Of a stretch of DNA of 64,000 nt, positions 8,356 through 17,357 are shown piece by piece. The stretch's first letter is position 1. Each line of letters begins with the position of its first letter. The DNA is from Planctomycetales bacterium (GTDB taxonomy: Bacteria > Planctomycetota > Planctomycetia > Isosphaerales > Isosphaeraceae): the NCBI GenBank assembly GCA_027449865.1, contig DAIDKV010000056.1:42861-106860 (forward strand), read 5' to 3'. The translations under genes were made by a program, and so were the position numbers. Below the pieces are notes generated by a model, which searched no databases, was not told where the DNA came from, and saw only the letters and a list, made by a program, of their open reading frames with translations.

Positions 8356-9195
8356 CTAACGTGTGGGTCGTTGATCGTTCAAGGACCAGTCGTAGTCGAG
8401 ATAGCGGACCCGAACTCCAGGTTCAGCCACCCATTCCGCTCCGGCCGGCAACATCGGAGAGATGGCCTGCAACTGTGCGGCGGGGCTCGGAGCGAAGTCG
8501 GTTCCGTACCACTCAAAGATTCGGGAGAGGGAAACCTGTCTCGATCGACCATCCGCCTGGAAGTTTTCCGGCCGTGAAAGGAATCGCTGGCCATTGGCGG
8601 TGAGTTGCGAATCGAGCCCCTCGGCCGAGTACGCTCGGTTCCAGAGCGGCGGGCAACCACGCGAAGCACATACCAGAGCCAGGTGAATTCGAGGCTCTCC
8701 CATTTTACGCAAAATCGCATGTTCCATATTGTCGAGCGAGAATTGCCGCCCATCCACCCAGATCAGCAGGTCCTTCCAGATATTGTAGCCGAGCCGCGCG
8801 GTGTGGTTGCGAATGCTGCTGGTCGGGTACTCGCGAAGAATACCCTTCAGCGTCACGGCGTTATAAACGTTGATCCAGTAGGCAATCTGGGCCGGCTTCG
8901 CCGCGGGCTTTCCCAGGTCCACACATCCCGCCCGAGCCAGGTACTCATCGAGCGCCTGAAGGTCCTGATCGTTGGACTTCCATTGCGCATAGGCGACCAG
9001 GCCCTTCTCATCCACATAAGTCTGGAGAAGTCGGTCAAAAATGGAATGATCCACTTCCGCCAGCGACGGCCGATCTCCACTCGAACAGGGGCGTCCGACC
9101 GAAACCCGGGGACCAGCCATCGCAAGACGATCCGCGATCGCCCCCAGCCCGGTCAACACCACCGTCACCCCGAACAACCACATCCTTGCACGCAT
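8356..9195 (-). CDS. Exported DUF547 protein
   Basis: A 279-residue protein with a signal peptide (residues 1-27). The DUF547 core is visible as Q-I-A-Y-W-I-N-V-Y-N-A-V-T-L, then F-S-L-D-N-M-E-H-A-I-L-R and H-L-A-L-V-C-A-S-R-G-C-P-P-L. The last block contributes the two conserved Cys. The family's reaction is not established. The conserved W-I-N-x-Y-N and C-A-S-x-x-C-P-P motifs look like an enzyme or ligand-binding site. The ATG at 9195 has GGGAG about 8 nt upstream. It is first in a presumed operon with the TVP38 and disulfide-reductase genes and is divergent from the Crp/Fnr gene. Confidence 0.87.
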   Translation of the reverse strand: MRARMWLFGVTVVLTGLGAIADRLAMAGPRVSVGRPCSSGDRPSLAEVDHSIFDRLLQTYVDEKGLVAYAQWKSNDQDLQALDEYLARAGCVDLGKPAAKPAQIAYWINVYNAVTLKGILREYPTSSIRNHTARLGYNIWKDLLIWVDGRQFSLDNMEHAILRKMGEPRIHLALVCASRGCPPLWNRAYSAEGLDSQLTANGQRFLSRPENFQADGRSRQVSLSRIFEWYGTDFAPSPAAQLQAISPMLPAGAEWVAEPGVRVRYLDYDWSLNDQRPTR

Positions 9196-9409
9196 CTGCT
9201 CGCTCCCTTCTCGTGGGATCAGGACGTTCTCATGAGGAGACCTTAACCTTATCGCCGAAATGACCGACAAAGTCTGTGTGACAGCCAACAGTTCGCGCAG
9301 GAACCGCCTGGCTAACATCGAAGTTGTCGTCCGGAGACAACCGGTCTATTCTGGATGGCCTGTCGTCACCAGATCGTGAAAAGGGGATAGGTCCACGAGC
9401 CGACCGGTC

Positions 9410-10099
9410 ATGTCCAGCAAGTTATGGTATCTGAAGCGATGCGACCTGTTTGAGCGGTTGACGCCCGAGCAGGCCGAGCAACTGGAAGGTCGCGCGATCA
9501 TGCGACGGTTCGGTCGGGGCGACATCATTTACCTTCCCTCGGAGATGGCCCGGAGTGTACTTGTTCTGGCAAGCGGCCGGGTGAAGATCAAGGGGGTGAC
9601 TCCAGATGGGAAGGAATTCATTTACGCGTTTATCGAGCCGGGTGAGATCTTCGGCGAGTTGGCTCTGGTGGGCGACTCACCCCGTGAGGAGTTCGCCGAG
9701 GCTCTTGAAGCCTCCGAGATTCTGGCGATCGATCGCGACGACCTTTTTGCGTTGATGGCGGCGCGACCGGATGTCTCGCTCGGGATCACCAAGCTTCTCG
9801 GGCTTCGTCGACGTCGAATCGAGATGCGACTTCGCAATATCATGTTCCGTTCAAACCGCCAGCGGGTTCTGGGCGTACTTCTGGAATTGCTCGATGCTTA
9901 TGGGGAAAGATCGGGTTCCGACTGGCGAATCCGGCTCCGACTCTCGCATCAGGAACTTGCGAGCCTGATCGGTGCGACGCGAGAAACGGTGACCATCGTG
10001 CTGGGACAGCTCCAACTGGAAGGCTTCATCCGGGTCCAGCGGCGCTTGATCACAATCCTCGACCGCGACCGGTTGGTCGCGGAATCGGCTGCGGAATAA
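9410..10099 (+). CDS. Crp/Fnr-family transcriptional regulator
   Basis: A 229-residue regulator. Residues about 10-125 form a cyclic-nucleotide-binding beta-roll (G-R-G-D-I-I-Y, G-R-V-K-I-K-G, P-G-E-I-F-G-E-L-A-L). A dimerisation helix follows, then a C-terminal winged helix with L-S-H-Q-E-L-A-S-L-I-G-A-T-R-E-T-V as recognition motif. There are no N-terminal Cys for an iron-sulfur cluster, so it is not Fnr-like oxygen sensing. The phosphate-binding pocket R-x-S/T is replaced by D-S-P-R-E-E, so cAMP may not be the ligand. It is divergent from the redox cluster 6019-9195 and may control it, which is inference. Confidence 0.9.
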   Translation: MSSKLWYLKRCDLFERLTPEQAEQLEGRAIMRRFGRGDIIYLPSEMARSVLVLASGRVKIKGVTPDGKEFIYAFIEPGEIFGELALVGDSPREEFAEALEASEILAIDRDDLFALMAARPDVSLGITKLLGLRRRRIEMRLRNIMFRSNRQRVLGVLLELLDAYGERSGSDWRIRLRLSHQELASLIGATRETVTIVLGQLQLEGFIRVQRRLITILDRDRLVAESAAE

Positions 10100-10193
10100 T
10101 GGCGAATGTGTGCGACTTCACGGAGCCCATCCTCCAGCGGCACGATGATGGATCAGGGGTAAGAAATCTCGTGAGCGAATCGGAGCCGATGGG

Positions 10194-10589
10194 ATGAGCG
10201 ACTCTGCTCGTAACGGCTGGGAAACGTGTCCTCCAGGCGAATTCTCACGCCTCTCAACGCGACTGCGCGCAAGCCATCGCCGACGCGATGCCATCCGCGG
10301 CACGGTCGCGGTCGCGGTCGCCGTCGTGATGGGGTCGGTGATGTATCAGTCGTGGTCCAGTTCGTGGAATTACCATTTCGCAGGGCTATCCTGCACACAG
10401 GTGATGGCTCTGGCACCCGGCTACGCGATGGGAAAACTCGCCCCGGAGCGCCGGGAACAGGTTCGCGAGCATGTTGATATATGTCCGCATTGCAAGCCCC
10501 TTTTTCAGATGATGGGGCTCGCTCACCAGAAAAAGCAGCCTCGGATCGGTGACCGACCGCTCAGGAACCCGGCCATCGAGGAGGGATGA
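10194..10589 (+). CDS. Small membrane protein with anti-sigma-type zinc finger (H-x3-C-x2-C)
   Basis: A 131-residue protein with a basic N-terminus, one predicted membrane span at about 36-55, and a C-terminal segment with C67, then Y-A-M-G-K-L-A-P-E-R-R, then H93-x3-C97-x2-C100. That arrangement matches the zinc-binding anti-sigma (ZAS) helix pair, in which a helix with a Cys precedes H-x3-C-x2-C. In typical anti-sigma factors the finger precedes the membrane span and is cytoplasmic. Here it follows the span. No ECF sigma gene is adjacent. GGAG lies about 8 nt before the ATG. Function as an anti-sigma factor is only a suggestion. Confidence 0.6.
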   Translation: MSDSARNGWETCPPGEFSRLSTRLRASHRRRDAIRGTVAVAVAVVMGSVMYQSWSSSWNYHFAGLSCTQVMALAPGYAMGKLAPERREQVREHVDICPHCKPLFQMMGLAHQKKQPRIGDRPLRNPAIEEG

Positions 10590-10815
10590 GACCACCACGG
10601 TTGGGTCGTATCCATCGCTTGAGGGAGGGATGCGATCCGGGAAATGCAACCGATCACCGCCCCCTGGAAGAGTAGGCCCCGCCTGTCCGAAACCCTGCCT
10701 CCATTTCGCGACTCTCATCGAAATCTCTCCGAGAATCGGAAGAATCATCCGATACTGAGTAGGGCATCATCCTGTTGTCGACGCCCGGTCGGGTTGCGGC
10801 GGGAGTGAATCGAGG

Positions 10816-12372
10816 GTGAGACGTCCACCGAATCCCTGGCCACTCGGATTTTTTGGCCTGGCGTTCGGGGTGATCGCGGCTGTTCCCGTGCTGGGAGCCG
10901 ACGCGATCTCGACTGTGCCCCATCGATCGAGAACCGGCGCCGCGAGGGGGTCGACGGCCGAGGAAAGGCCGTTCGCTTTTCCTCGATGGCCTGAGTTCTC
11001 CGAACGTCGGCTCGTTCTGGCCCGGTGGTTCCAGCAGGAAGCAACCGGCGATGTCCCGGCGGGCGATTTGTCGATGCCCGGGCAGGGGGCGCCAGGCGGA
11101 ATGCCGGCCTCCGTGCGACAACCGGGAACTCCCGGCGCACCCGAATCGAGCCGCGTCCTGACGCCGCCCAGCATCCCCACGCCCTCGGTTCCGCCTGCTC
11201 CCACGCCCTTGCTCCTGAACAAGGCACTCTACCTTGAGGACAGGCCCTATCGTCTCTACGGCTGGATTGAGAACAGTTTCACGGGAAATGCCAACGGCCT
11301 CCCCGCGAATCGGGTGAATTTCGGGGTCTATCCCAATCATCTGGCTGAACAGTGGGAAGGAAACCAGTATTACCTGGTTTTCGAGAATCCGCTCAACTCG
11401 ATCGACATGGTGAATTTCGGATTCCGGATGGATGTCCTGTTTGGCTATGACTGGCAGTTTACGAAGATGTATGGACTGTTTGATCGGGCCTGGCCCGATC
11501 ACTGGTTTCCGGGGCTGGATCTCCCGCAGTTTTACGGAGAGGTCCACCTGCCCATTCTGACACCCCTCGGCCTGGATCTCCGCGCCGGTCGATTTTACTC
11601 GCTGACAGGCTTTGAGAGTCCGCAGGCGATCGCCAGGCCCTTGCTCTCGGTTCCGTACTCGATGAATTATACGCCGTTTACCTACCTTGGCGCTTATGCG
11701 AAGCTCAATCTTCACGAGCGTCTGAATGTCTTTAGCGGATCGATTCCCGGATTCGATCGACTGCCAAACGAGCCCTACAAATGGGGGTACATCGGCGGTT
11801 TTAACTGGACCTCACGCGACCGAAAAACGAACATCGTCATCGGCGGAGCCGATGCCTATGACCAGCTTCCGATTTTTCCTCCCTCGTACGCGCAGGATCT
11901 CCCCGTCGGTGTCCCTGGGCCTGGCTTCCTGCCAAGGCGGCCAAACCCTTACTACGACAAGAGTATGCGGGGTTACATCGTCGGCGTGATGACCTATCAA
12001 TGGACCTCGAAGTTAACCCAGGCCGTCGAGACGGATGACGTTTTCGATCCCCGGATTCTTGGCTACGGGGGTCATCCGTACCGGCCGACTTCGGCCGCCT
12101 ATCACGGCCTGGTCAACTGGTTCCTCTACGAGATCACACCCAAGTTGACAGGTGTCTGGAGGAGCGAAATCTTCTGGGATCCTTACGGTCTCGCGACCGG
12201 TAATGCCGATAATTACCATGAAATCACCCTGGGCCTCCTGTACAAGCCGAAGGACCATCTCTGGATTCGGCCTGAGGTCCGGTACGATTGGGCCCAATTC
12301 ACCCACCCTTTCAACGATGGCACTCGGAGCAGTCAGCTGACGCTGGGCTTTGATGTCATTGTCCTCTTCTGA
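10816..12372 (+). CDS. Outer-membrane beta-barrel porin, BBP2 type
   Basis: A 518-residue protein with a signal peptide (about 1-27), a proline-rich linker to about residue 135, and a barrel beginning Y-R-L-Y-G-W-I-E-N-S-F-T-G-N. It continues with alternating aromatic strands and ends V-I-V-L-F, the terminal-Phe signal used by outer membrane proteins. The Y-G-W-I-x-x-S-x-T-x-N entry and repeated D-N-Y-H-E-I-T-L-G-L-L-Y strands match the planctomycete BBP2 porin family. The GTG start at 10816 is supported by the signal peptide beginning straight after it. No substrate-specific motif is seen. It is preceded by a 226-nt spacer, so it probably has its own promoter. Confidence 0.85.
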   Translation: MRRPPNPWPLGFFGLAFGVIAAVPVLGADAISTVPHRSRTGAARGSTAEERPFAFPRWPEFSERRLVLARWFQQEATGDVPAGDLSMPGQGAPGGMPASVRQPGTPGAPESSRVLTPPSIPTPSVPPAPTPLLLNKALYLEDRPYRLYGWIENSFTGNANGLPANRVNFGVYPNHLAEQWEGNQYYLVFENPLNSIDMVNFGFRMDVLFGYDWQFTKMYGLFDRAWPDHWFPGLDLPQFYGEVHLPILTPLGLDLRAGRFYSLTGFESPQAIARPLLSVPYSMNYTPFTYLGAYAKLNLHERLNVFSGSIPGFDRLPNEPYKWGYIGGFNWTSRDRKTNIVIGGADAYDQLPIFPPSYAQDLPVGVPGPGFLPRRPNPYYDKSMRGYIVGVMTYQWTSKLTQAVETDDVFDPRILGYGGHPYRPTSAAYHGLVNWFLYEITPKLTGVWRSEIFWDPYGLATGNADNYHEITLGLLYKPKDHLWIRPEVRYDWAQFTHPFNDGTRSSQLTLGFDVIVLF

Positions 12373-12461
12373 CAGGTCGGGAGCGAAGGGCAGGCCGGAA
12401 CGTGGAGGAGCCGCGTTCCGATGTTCTCAGAATCGAGCCGATGGGCGAGGAGGTAGGCCCG

Positions 12462-13322
12462 ATGTCCGCATGGAAGAAGGCGATGGCAGGGGGAGTTTTG
12501 AACCTGGCGATGATCGCCACGGCAGGGGCGCAGGCGCCAACGGCCCCTGCGATCCCGGCGAAGCCAGCCGGCCCTCCACCGACCTACACGATTACCTTGC
12601 ACACCCGAAATGCCTGCGTCGTGCCGAATTCCCAGCATCTGGCCCGGGCCGAGGGTGGGTTCATCGACGTCACGACGCCGTCGCCGAACGTACTCACCGC
12701 GACGATGACCGGCACGACCGCAGCCAACAGCTACATCGGCGCAACGGGCCTGGCGTCGGAGAGGTTTCAGCTTGTTCAGGAACTGGACATCACCTGTTCG
12801 GATTCCAGCCAGAACACCGTCGCGCTGACGCTCGACACAGCTCTGGTGGGGTTCGTCCGCAGCAAGGGGAACGCCGACGCCGGAGTTCGGGTTGCGCAGG
12901 TGACCCTGACGCCGGTGGGCGTTCCGGCCGAGCCGATCACGATCGCCTACCCGCCACTCTGCACTTCAGGTACGAATGGTCAGCTCTGCAACCAGCATCT
13001 CCCGCCGCTGGAGGTTCCGGTGATGCCGGTGGGCAAGTACACGCTCGCGGCCACGCTGGTGCTCGACTCCCGCGCTTCAGGGTTCCACAACGCGCACTCG
13101 GTTGCCGATTTCTCGCCGGACACCGCGCTGCCGGCGGAGTGGGTTCGCACCAAGGATCCCTTTCAGGGCGTCTCGAAGAAGTCGTTCGGGTTCACGATGA
13201 CCGTCTCGGCGGCGGCGCCGAACACCGATCTGACCGGAGCCCCGATCGCCTCGCGAGCCATCCCACAGCCCGCGGCTCCGAACGTTCGCCTCGCGGATGC
13301 CCGCGCCCGCCGGAATCCGTGA
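12462..13322 (+). CDS. Exported protein of unknown function
   Basis: A 286-residue protein with a signal peptide (residues 1-23, ending A-G-A-Q-A), a Pro/Ala linker, and a beta-rich body with T-Y-T-I-T-L-H-T-R-N-A-C, several T-x-T strands and Cys near residues 51, 113, 164 and 173 that could form two disulfides. The C-terminus is Pro/Arg-rich. GAGGAGG about 8 nt upstream selects the ATG at 12462 over one 20 codons earlier. It lies 89 nt after the porin gene in the same direction, so it may be co-expressed. No domain recognised. Confidence 0.72.
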   Translation: MSAWKKAMAGGVLNLAMIATAGAQAPTAPAIPAKPAGPPPTYTITLHTRNACVVPNSQHLARAEGGFIDVTTPSPNVLTATMTGTTAANSYIGATGLASERFQLVQELDITCSDSSQNTVALTLDTALVGFVRSKGNADAGVRVAQVTLTPVGVPAEPITIAYPPLCTSGTNGQLCNQHLPPLEVPVMPVGKYTLAATLVLDSRASGFHNAHSVADFSPDTALPAEWVRTKDPFQGVSKKSFGFTMTVSAAAPNTDLTGAPIASRAIPQPAAPNVRLADARARRNP

Positions 13323-13447
13323 GACGAGAACGCTTCGCAACTTCAGACCGGGTCCGATCGCCGCTGTCGGCGGCGAAAGGGCCCGGTTATGATGTTGGAT
13401 AGAGATCCGACCGCGTCCGCGTCGTCCCGCAGAACGGGAGTGAGTGA

Positions 13448-14056
13448 GTGTCCTACCGGGATTTCACCATCCGCGATTTGAAGCAGAGGTTCGGCCTCCA
13501 GATCGGGGAGGAGCGTGATCTCTTCTCCGAACTCTCCAGCATCGAGGTTAGCCCGGCTCTGACCGAGACGCTGGCCGAGACGGTTCCCCTCGCTCTGGCA
13601 ATCTCCACCGAGAAGGCACGATCCGAGCTGATCATCGCGCCGGTGCTACTGGAAGCTCGTCGACGCGCCGATCGCCGCGTCGGCTTCTTCTCAGGGATCG
13701 ACTTCTCCGTTGATCCACAGCGCGGGCTCAACGGTGTCTGCGACTTCCTCCTGAGCCGCTCCCCCGAGCAGTTGTCAATCGAGGCGCCGGTGATCGCGGT
13801 TGTCGAGGCGAAGAACGAGGACATGCGGGCCGGGATCGGGCAGTGCCTCGCGGAGATGCTTGCCGCCAGGGTCTTCAACGAGAAGGACGGACGCGGCGAG
13901 GAGATGATCTACGGGGCGGTGACAACCGGTAATACCTGGAGATTTCTCCGCCTGAAAAACGACGAGGCTCAGGTGGATCGAGCCGAGTATTACATCAATG
14001 AGGTCGGGCGGATCCTCGGCATCCTCAAGGCAATGCTCGACGGGACGGCCGGATGA
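13448..14056 (+). CDS. PD-(D/E)XK nuclease-like protein of unknown function
   Basis: A 202-residue cytosolic protein. The central strand pattern G-V-C-D99-F-L-L-S, then V-I-A-V-V-E120-A-K122, fits the D ... E-x-K core of the PD-(D/E)XK fold. An upstream conserved E60 in K-A-R-S-E-L-I could be the third acidic residue. Similar proteins of about 200 residues, without a known role, are common in cyanobacteria and planctomycetes. The GTG start at 13448 has GGGAG about 8 nt upstream. The stop overlaps the hslV start as ATGA, so it is coupled to the HslUV protease genes. Nuclease activity is inferred from the motif only. Confidence 0.7.
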   Translation: MSYRDFTIRDLKQRFGLQIGEERDLFSELSSIEVSPALTETLAETVPLALAISTEKARSELIIAPVLLEARRRADRRVGFFSGIDFSVDPQRGLNGVCDFLLSRSPEQLSIEAPVIAVVEAKNEDMRAGIGQCLAEMLAARVFNEKDGRGEEMIYGAVTTGNTWRFLRLKNDEAQVDRAEYYINEVGRILGILKAMLDGTAG

Positions 14057-14658
14057 GCCGAACGCACGCATGGGAGAACCATCCCTTGGACTGGCACGCG
14101 ACGACGATTCTCTCGGTGCGGAAGGGCGACCGCGTGGCGATCGGCGGCGACGGCCAGGTCACACTCGGCACCCAGATCATGAAGGCCGACGCCGTGAAGA
14201 TCCGCAAGCTGCTCGACGGTCAGGTGATCGTCGGGTTCGCCGGATCCGCGGCCGACGGATTCGCGCTCCTGGAACGCTTCGAGGGGAAGCTGAAGGACTA
14301 CCCCAATAACGTCCCAAGGGCCGCCACCGAACTGGCGAAGCTCTGGCGGACCGACCGAATGCTCCGCCGCCTGGAGGCCGTGCTGGTTGTCGTCGACGCG
14401 AAGCACAGCCTGCTTCTGACCGGCTCGGGCGACGTGATCCAGCCGACCGACGGCATCCTCGCCACCGGCTCGGGCGGCGGCTACGCACTCGCCGCGGCCC
14501 GGGCTCTGGTCCAGCATTCGAACCTCTCGGCCGGCGAAATCGTCCGCGAATCCCTGGCGATCGCGGGCGGGATCGACATTTACACGAATGGCAACCTGAC
14601 GGTGGAGGAACTGCCGTGTCCGACCGCGAACAGGAGCCCGGGCGCGAGCGTGAGCTGA
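14053..14658 (+). CDS. hslV: ATP-dependent protease proteolytic subunit HslV
   Basis: A 201-residue N-terminal-nucleophile threonine peptidase. A short propeptide (residues 1-16) precedes T17-T-I-L-S-V-R, and Thr17 is the expected catalytic residue after processing. The G-D-G-Q-V-T-L-G block and [10 protein letters not shown] match HslV. A dodecamer of HslV caps by HslU forms the bacterial proteasome-like HslUV. The ATG at 14053 overlaps the preceding gene by 4 nt. The 3' end overlaps hslU by 43 nt in another frame. The C-terminus (about 15 residues past the conserved core) differs from most HslV because of that overlap. Confidence 0.96.
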   Translation: MSRTHAWENHPLDWHATTILSVRKGDRVAIGGDGQVTLGTQIMKADAVKIRKLLDGQVIVGFAGSAADGFALLERFEGKLKDYPNNVPRAATELAKLWRTDRMLRRLEAVLVVVDAKHSLLLTGSGDVIQPTDGILATGSGGGYALAAARALVQHSNLSAGEIVRESLAIAGGIDIYTNGNLTVEELPCPTANRSPGASVS

Positions 14659-16010
14659 CGCCCCGGCAGATCGTCGCCGAGCTCGATCGCGACATCGTCG
14701 GCCAGGCGGACGCCAAGCGCGCCGTCGCGATCGCCCTGCGGAACCGATGGCGCCGCCGACAGCTTCCCGACGACCTGCGCCGGCAGGTCACGCCCAAGAA
14801 TATCCTTCTGATTGGATCGACGGGCGTCGGCAAGACCGAGATCGCTCGACGGCTCGCGATGCTCGTCGGTGCCCCATTCATGAAGGCCGAGGCGACCAAG
14901 TACACCGAGGTCGGCTACGTCGGTCGCGACGTCGAGGGGCTGATCCGCGACCTCGTCGAGGCCGCGATCGTCCTCGTCCGCAATGCCGAGCGGGCCCGCG
15001 TCGAGGAACAGGCCGCCGCACGGGTCGAGCAGCGATTGCTCGACCTGCTCCTGCCCCCATCGTCGCCAGCGCCGCCGTGGCCCGAGGGAGAGGCGCCGCA
15101 GTCGAGCGAGGCGGCCGATCGCCGCCAGCGCTCACGCGAGAAACTCCGCGCCCGTCTGGCCGCCGGCGAACTCGATGACCGAGAGGTGGAAATCACCTTC
15201 CCTGGTCGTTCGGTGGCCCCGGTCTCGATCCTCGGCGCCGGAAACTTCGAACAGATGGAGATGGATCTCCAGAACATGTTCGAGAGAATCATGCCCAAAG
15301 CCTCGCAATCGAGAAAACTCCCAATCCGCCAGGCCCGTCCGATCCTCCTCCAGCAGGAGATTGACGCCCTGCTCGACCCCGAGAAGATCAGCCAGGCCGC
15401 CGTCTCGCTGACCGAGGAATCCGGGATCGTCTTCATCGACGAGATCGACAAGATCGCGGGCGAGGACACAGGTTCGGGTCGGGGCCCGGACGTTTCCCGT
15501 CAGGGTGTCCAGCGCGACCTCTTGCCGATCGTCGAGGGGACGACCGTTAACACCAAGCACGGCCCGGTCAAGACGGATCACATCCTCTTCGTCGCGGCCG
15601 GGGCCTTCCACCGGTCAAAGCCCTCGGACCTGATGCCCGAGTTGCAGGGGCGGTTCCCGATCCGGGTCGAAATGCACGACCTGACCCGCGACGACTTCGC
15701 CCGGATTCTCCGCGAGCCCCGGGCCTCGCTGCTCCGGCAATACGAGGCGCTCCTCTCGACCGAGGGCCTTACCCTCGAATTCACCGAGGGAGCCATCGAT
15801 GTCATGGCCGATCTCGCGTTCCAGGTCAATCAAACGACCCAGAATATCGGCGCGCGTCGATTGCACACGATCCTGGAGCGGGTGCTCGAGGAGATCAGCT
15901 TCGACGCCCCCGATCGGGCCGAGAAGAAGGTGGTCATCGACGAACCGATGGTCCGCGGCCGTCTCGAAGAGCTTTCCAGGGACGAGGACCTGAGCCGGTT
16001 CATCCTCTGA
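14616..16010 (+). CDS. hslU: ATP-dependent protease ATPase subunit HslU
   Basis: A 464-residue AAA+ unfoldase. [11 protein letters not shown] opens the protein, followed by Walker A G67-S-T-G-V-G-K-T74, the pore loop E-V-G-Y-V-G-R-D, an intermediate domain from about 110 to 230, Walker [13 protein letters not shown], and the C-terminal E-D-L-S-R-F-I-L tail that docks into HslV. HslU unfolds substrates and feeds them to HslV. The GTG start at 14616 has GGAGG 7 nt upstream and lies inside hslV, so the two are translated together. Confidence 0.97.
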   Translation: MSDREQEPGRERELTPRQIVAELDRDIVGQADAKRAVAIALRNRWRRRQLPDDLRRQVTPKNILLIGSTGVGKTEIARRLAMLVGAPFMKAEATKYTEVGYVGRDVEGLIRDLVEAAIVLVRNAERARVEEQAAARVEQRLLDLLLPPSSPAPPWPEGEAPQSSEAADRRQRSREKLRARLAAGELDDREVEITFPGRSVAPVSILGAGNFEQMEMDLQNMFERIMPKASQSRKLPIRQARPILLQQEIDALLDPEKISQAAVSLTEESGIVFIDEIDKIAGEDTGSGRGPDVSRQGVQRDLLPIVEGTTVNTKHGPVKTDHILFVAAGAFHRSKPSDLMPELQGRFPIRVEMHDLTRDDFARILREPRASLLRQYEALLSTEGLTLEFTEGAIDVMADLAFQVNQTTQNIGARRLHTILERVLEEISFDAPDRAEKKVVIDEPMVRGRLEELSRDEDLSRFIL

Positions 16011-16058
16011 TCTGGGCCCGGATCGTGCGGCATCCGGGCTCGATCGAGGCCAGATCGA

Positions 16059-17357
16059 TCACGATCGCGACTCCACCGGCGCTGTGCCGAGGAGATCGAC
16101 CTTCAATCGGCGGATGCGGTGGTCCTTAACGTCGACGATGGTGAACTGCACCCCATCGGCGCGAAAGGTTTCGCCAGGATTGGGAACCTTGCCCAGCAGG
16201 TGGAACGCCAGGCCGCCGACGGTCAGGTATTCGCCCTCGGTCGGGAGGTTCAGCCCGAGCCGATCGTTGAGCGATTCGACGGGGAGCGTCGCGTCGACCT
16301 CGTACGTCGTCTCGCCGAGCGGGCGGACCGGGTCGTCCGGGGTCGGGACATCGTGCTCGTCGTCGATGGCGCCGACCAGCTCTTCGAGCAGGTCTTCCAG
16401 CGTAACCAGTCCCACCACGCTCCCGTACTCGTCGAGAACGATCGCGATCTGACGGCGGTCGTTACGCATTTCCTCCAGAAGCTCGAAGGCGTTCTTGGTC
16501 TCGGGGACGCAGTAAGCGGGTCGGACAAGCTGGCGGGGGAAGACCGAGCTGAAGTCCTTCACCTCGGCGAGCCGGGCGAAAAGATCCTTCACGTAAAGGA
16601 TTCCGATGATATCGTCGTGATTGGCGCCGAAGAGCGGCACACGGCTGAGGCCCGTCTGGCGGAAGGTGGCCGCGGCCTGCTCGGCCGTCGCCGTCGAGGG
16701 GAGCGAGATGATCATCGGACGCGGAGTCATCAGCTCAGAGACATCCGTTCGGGTCAGTTCGACGGTGCGCTGGAGCATGTCGCGAACCGGCTCGGGGAGG
16801 TCGGGCTCCTCGTCGTGATCGGCCTCGTCCTCGTCGTCTCTCTCGATCTCGACCTCCACGCTCGCGGGACGTTGAGAGGATTCGTCGGAGCCGGCCCACC
16901 ACTCGACCAGCCGCTCGACCTGTCGGATGCCGAAGGTCAACGGCCAGGCGGCGGCCCGGATGGCGCCCGCGGCCGGCCAGGCGGCGTCGATGATGGTCTC
17001 GGCGAGAACCTTGCCGATCACGCCGGCCAGCACGTAGCCGAGCAGGCCGATGGTGAGGACGACGAGGATCAGTCCCTCGATTCCGGCGGTCTGGCCGAGC
17101 GCGGCGACGCCCAGGCCGCCGATTCCGGCGAGAAGTAATCCGGTGAGGACCGCCAGCGAGCTTGAGGCTCGCTCGGTCCGGACATCGAGGTGAGCGACCT
17201 CGTCGGCACGGCCGGGATGACCCTTGCGCTCGCAGTGTTCCTCCAGCAGGGAACGGGAGTAGGCGCGGAGGGCCGTGGTCATCGCGATCGCGAAGAGGTG
17301 CAGGGGCAGGAGCAAAAGGGCGGTCGCCATCGGCCCGATGAGGTTTAGCTCGAGCAC
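16059..17357 (-). CDS. CNNM/CBS-domain membrane transporter, CorC/HlyC family
   Basis: A 432-residue protein. Membrane spans within residues 1-150 form the CNNM (DUF21) part, a charged acidic linker lies near 170-190, two CBS domains follow (about 200-325, with M-T-P-R-P-M and a V-L-D-E-Y-G-S-V-V-G-L-V-T block), then a CorC_HlyC domain (about 345-430). Such proteins are linked to magnesium or cobalt efflux and stress tolerance. The gene overlaps the end of ybeY by 13 nt, the order phoH, HD hydrolase, ybeY, corC seen in many bacteria. The protein is full length. Confidence 0.9.
   Translation of the reverse strand: MLELNLIGPMATALLLLPLHLFAIAMTTALRAYSRSLLEEHCERKGHPGRADEVAHLDVRTERASSSLAVLTGLLLAGIGGLGVAALGQTAGIEGLILVVLTIGLLGYVLAGVIGKVLAETIIDAAWPAAGAIRAAAWPLTFGIRQVERLVEWWAGSDESSQRPASVEVEIERDDEDEADHDEEPDLPEPVRDMLQRTVELTRTDVSELMTPRPMIISLPSTATAEQAAATFRQTGLSRVPLFGANHDDIIGILYVKDLFARLAEVKDFSSVFPRQLVRPAYCVPETKNAFELLEEMRNDRRQIAIVLDEYGSVVGLVTLEDLLEELVGAIDDEHDVPTPDDPVRPLGETTYEVDATLPVESLNDRLGLNLPTEGEYLTVGGLAFHLLGKVPNPGETFRADGVQFTIVDVKDHRIRRLKVDLLGTAPVESRS

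Noticed and set aside
10654..11715. Long open frame on the minus strand under the porin gene
   Set aside because: Composition is Arg/Pro/Gly-rich with no ribosome site or family signal, while the plus strand encodes a complete beta-barrel porin. It is a GC-rich shadow frame.
12350..13402. Alternative plus-strand frame over the exported unknown protein
   Set aside because: Residues are Arg/Gly-rich and no ribosome site precedes it. The 12462 frame has a signal peptide and good site.
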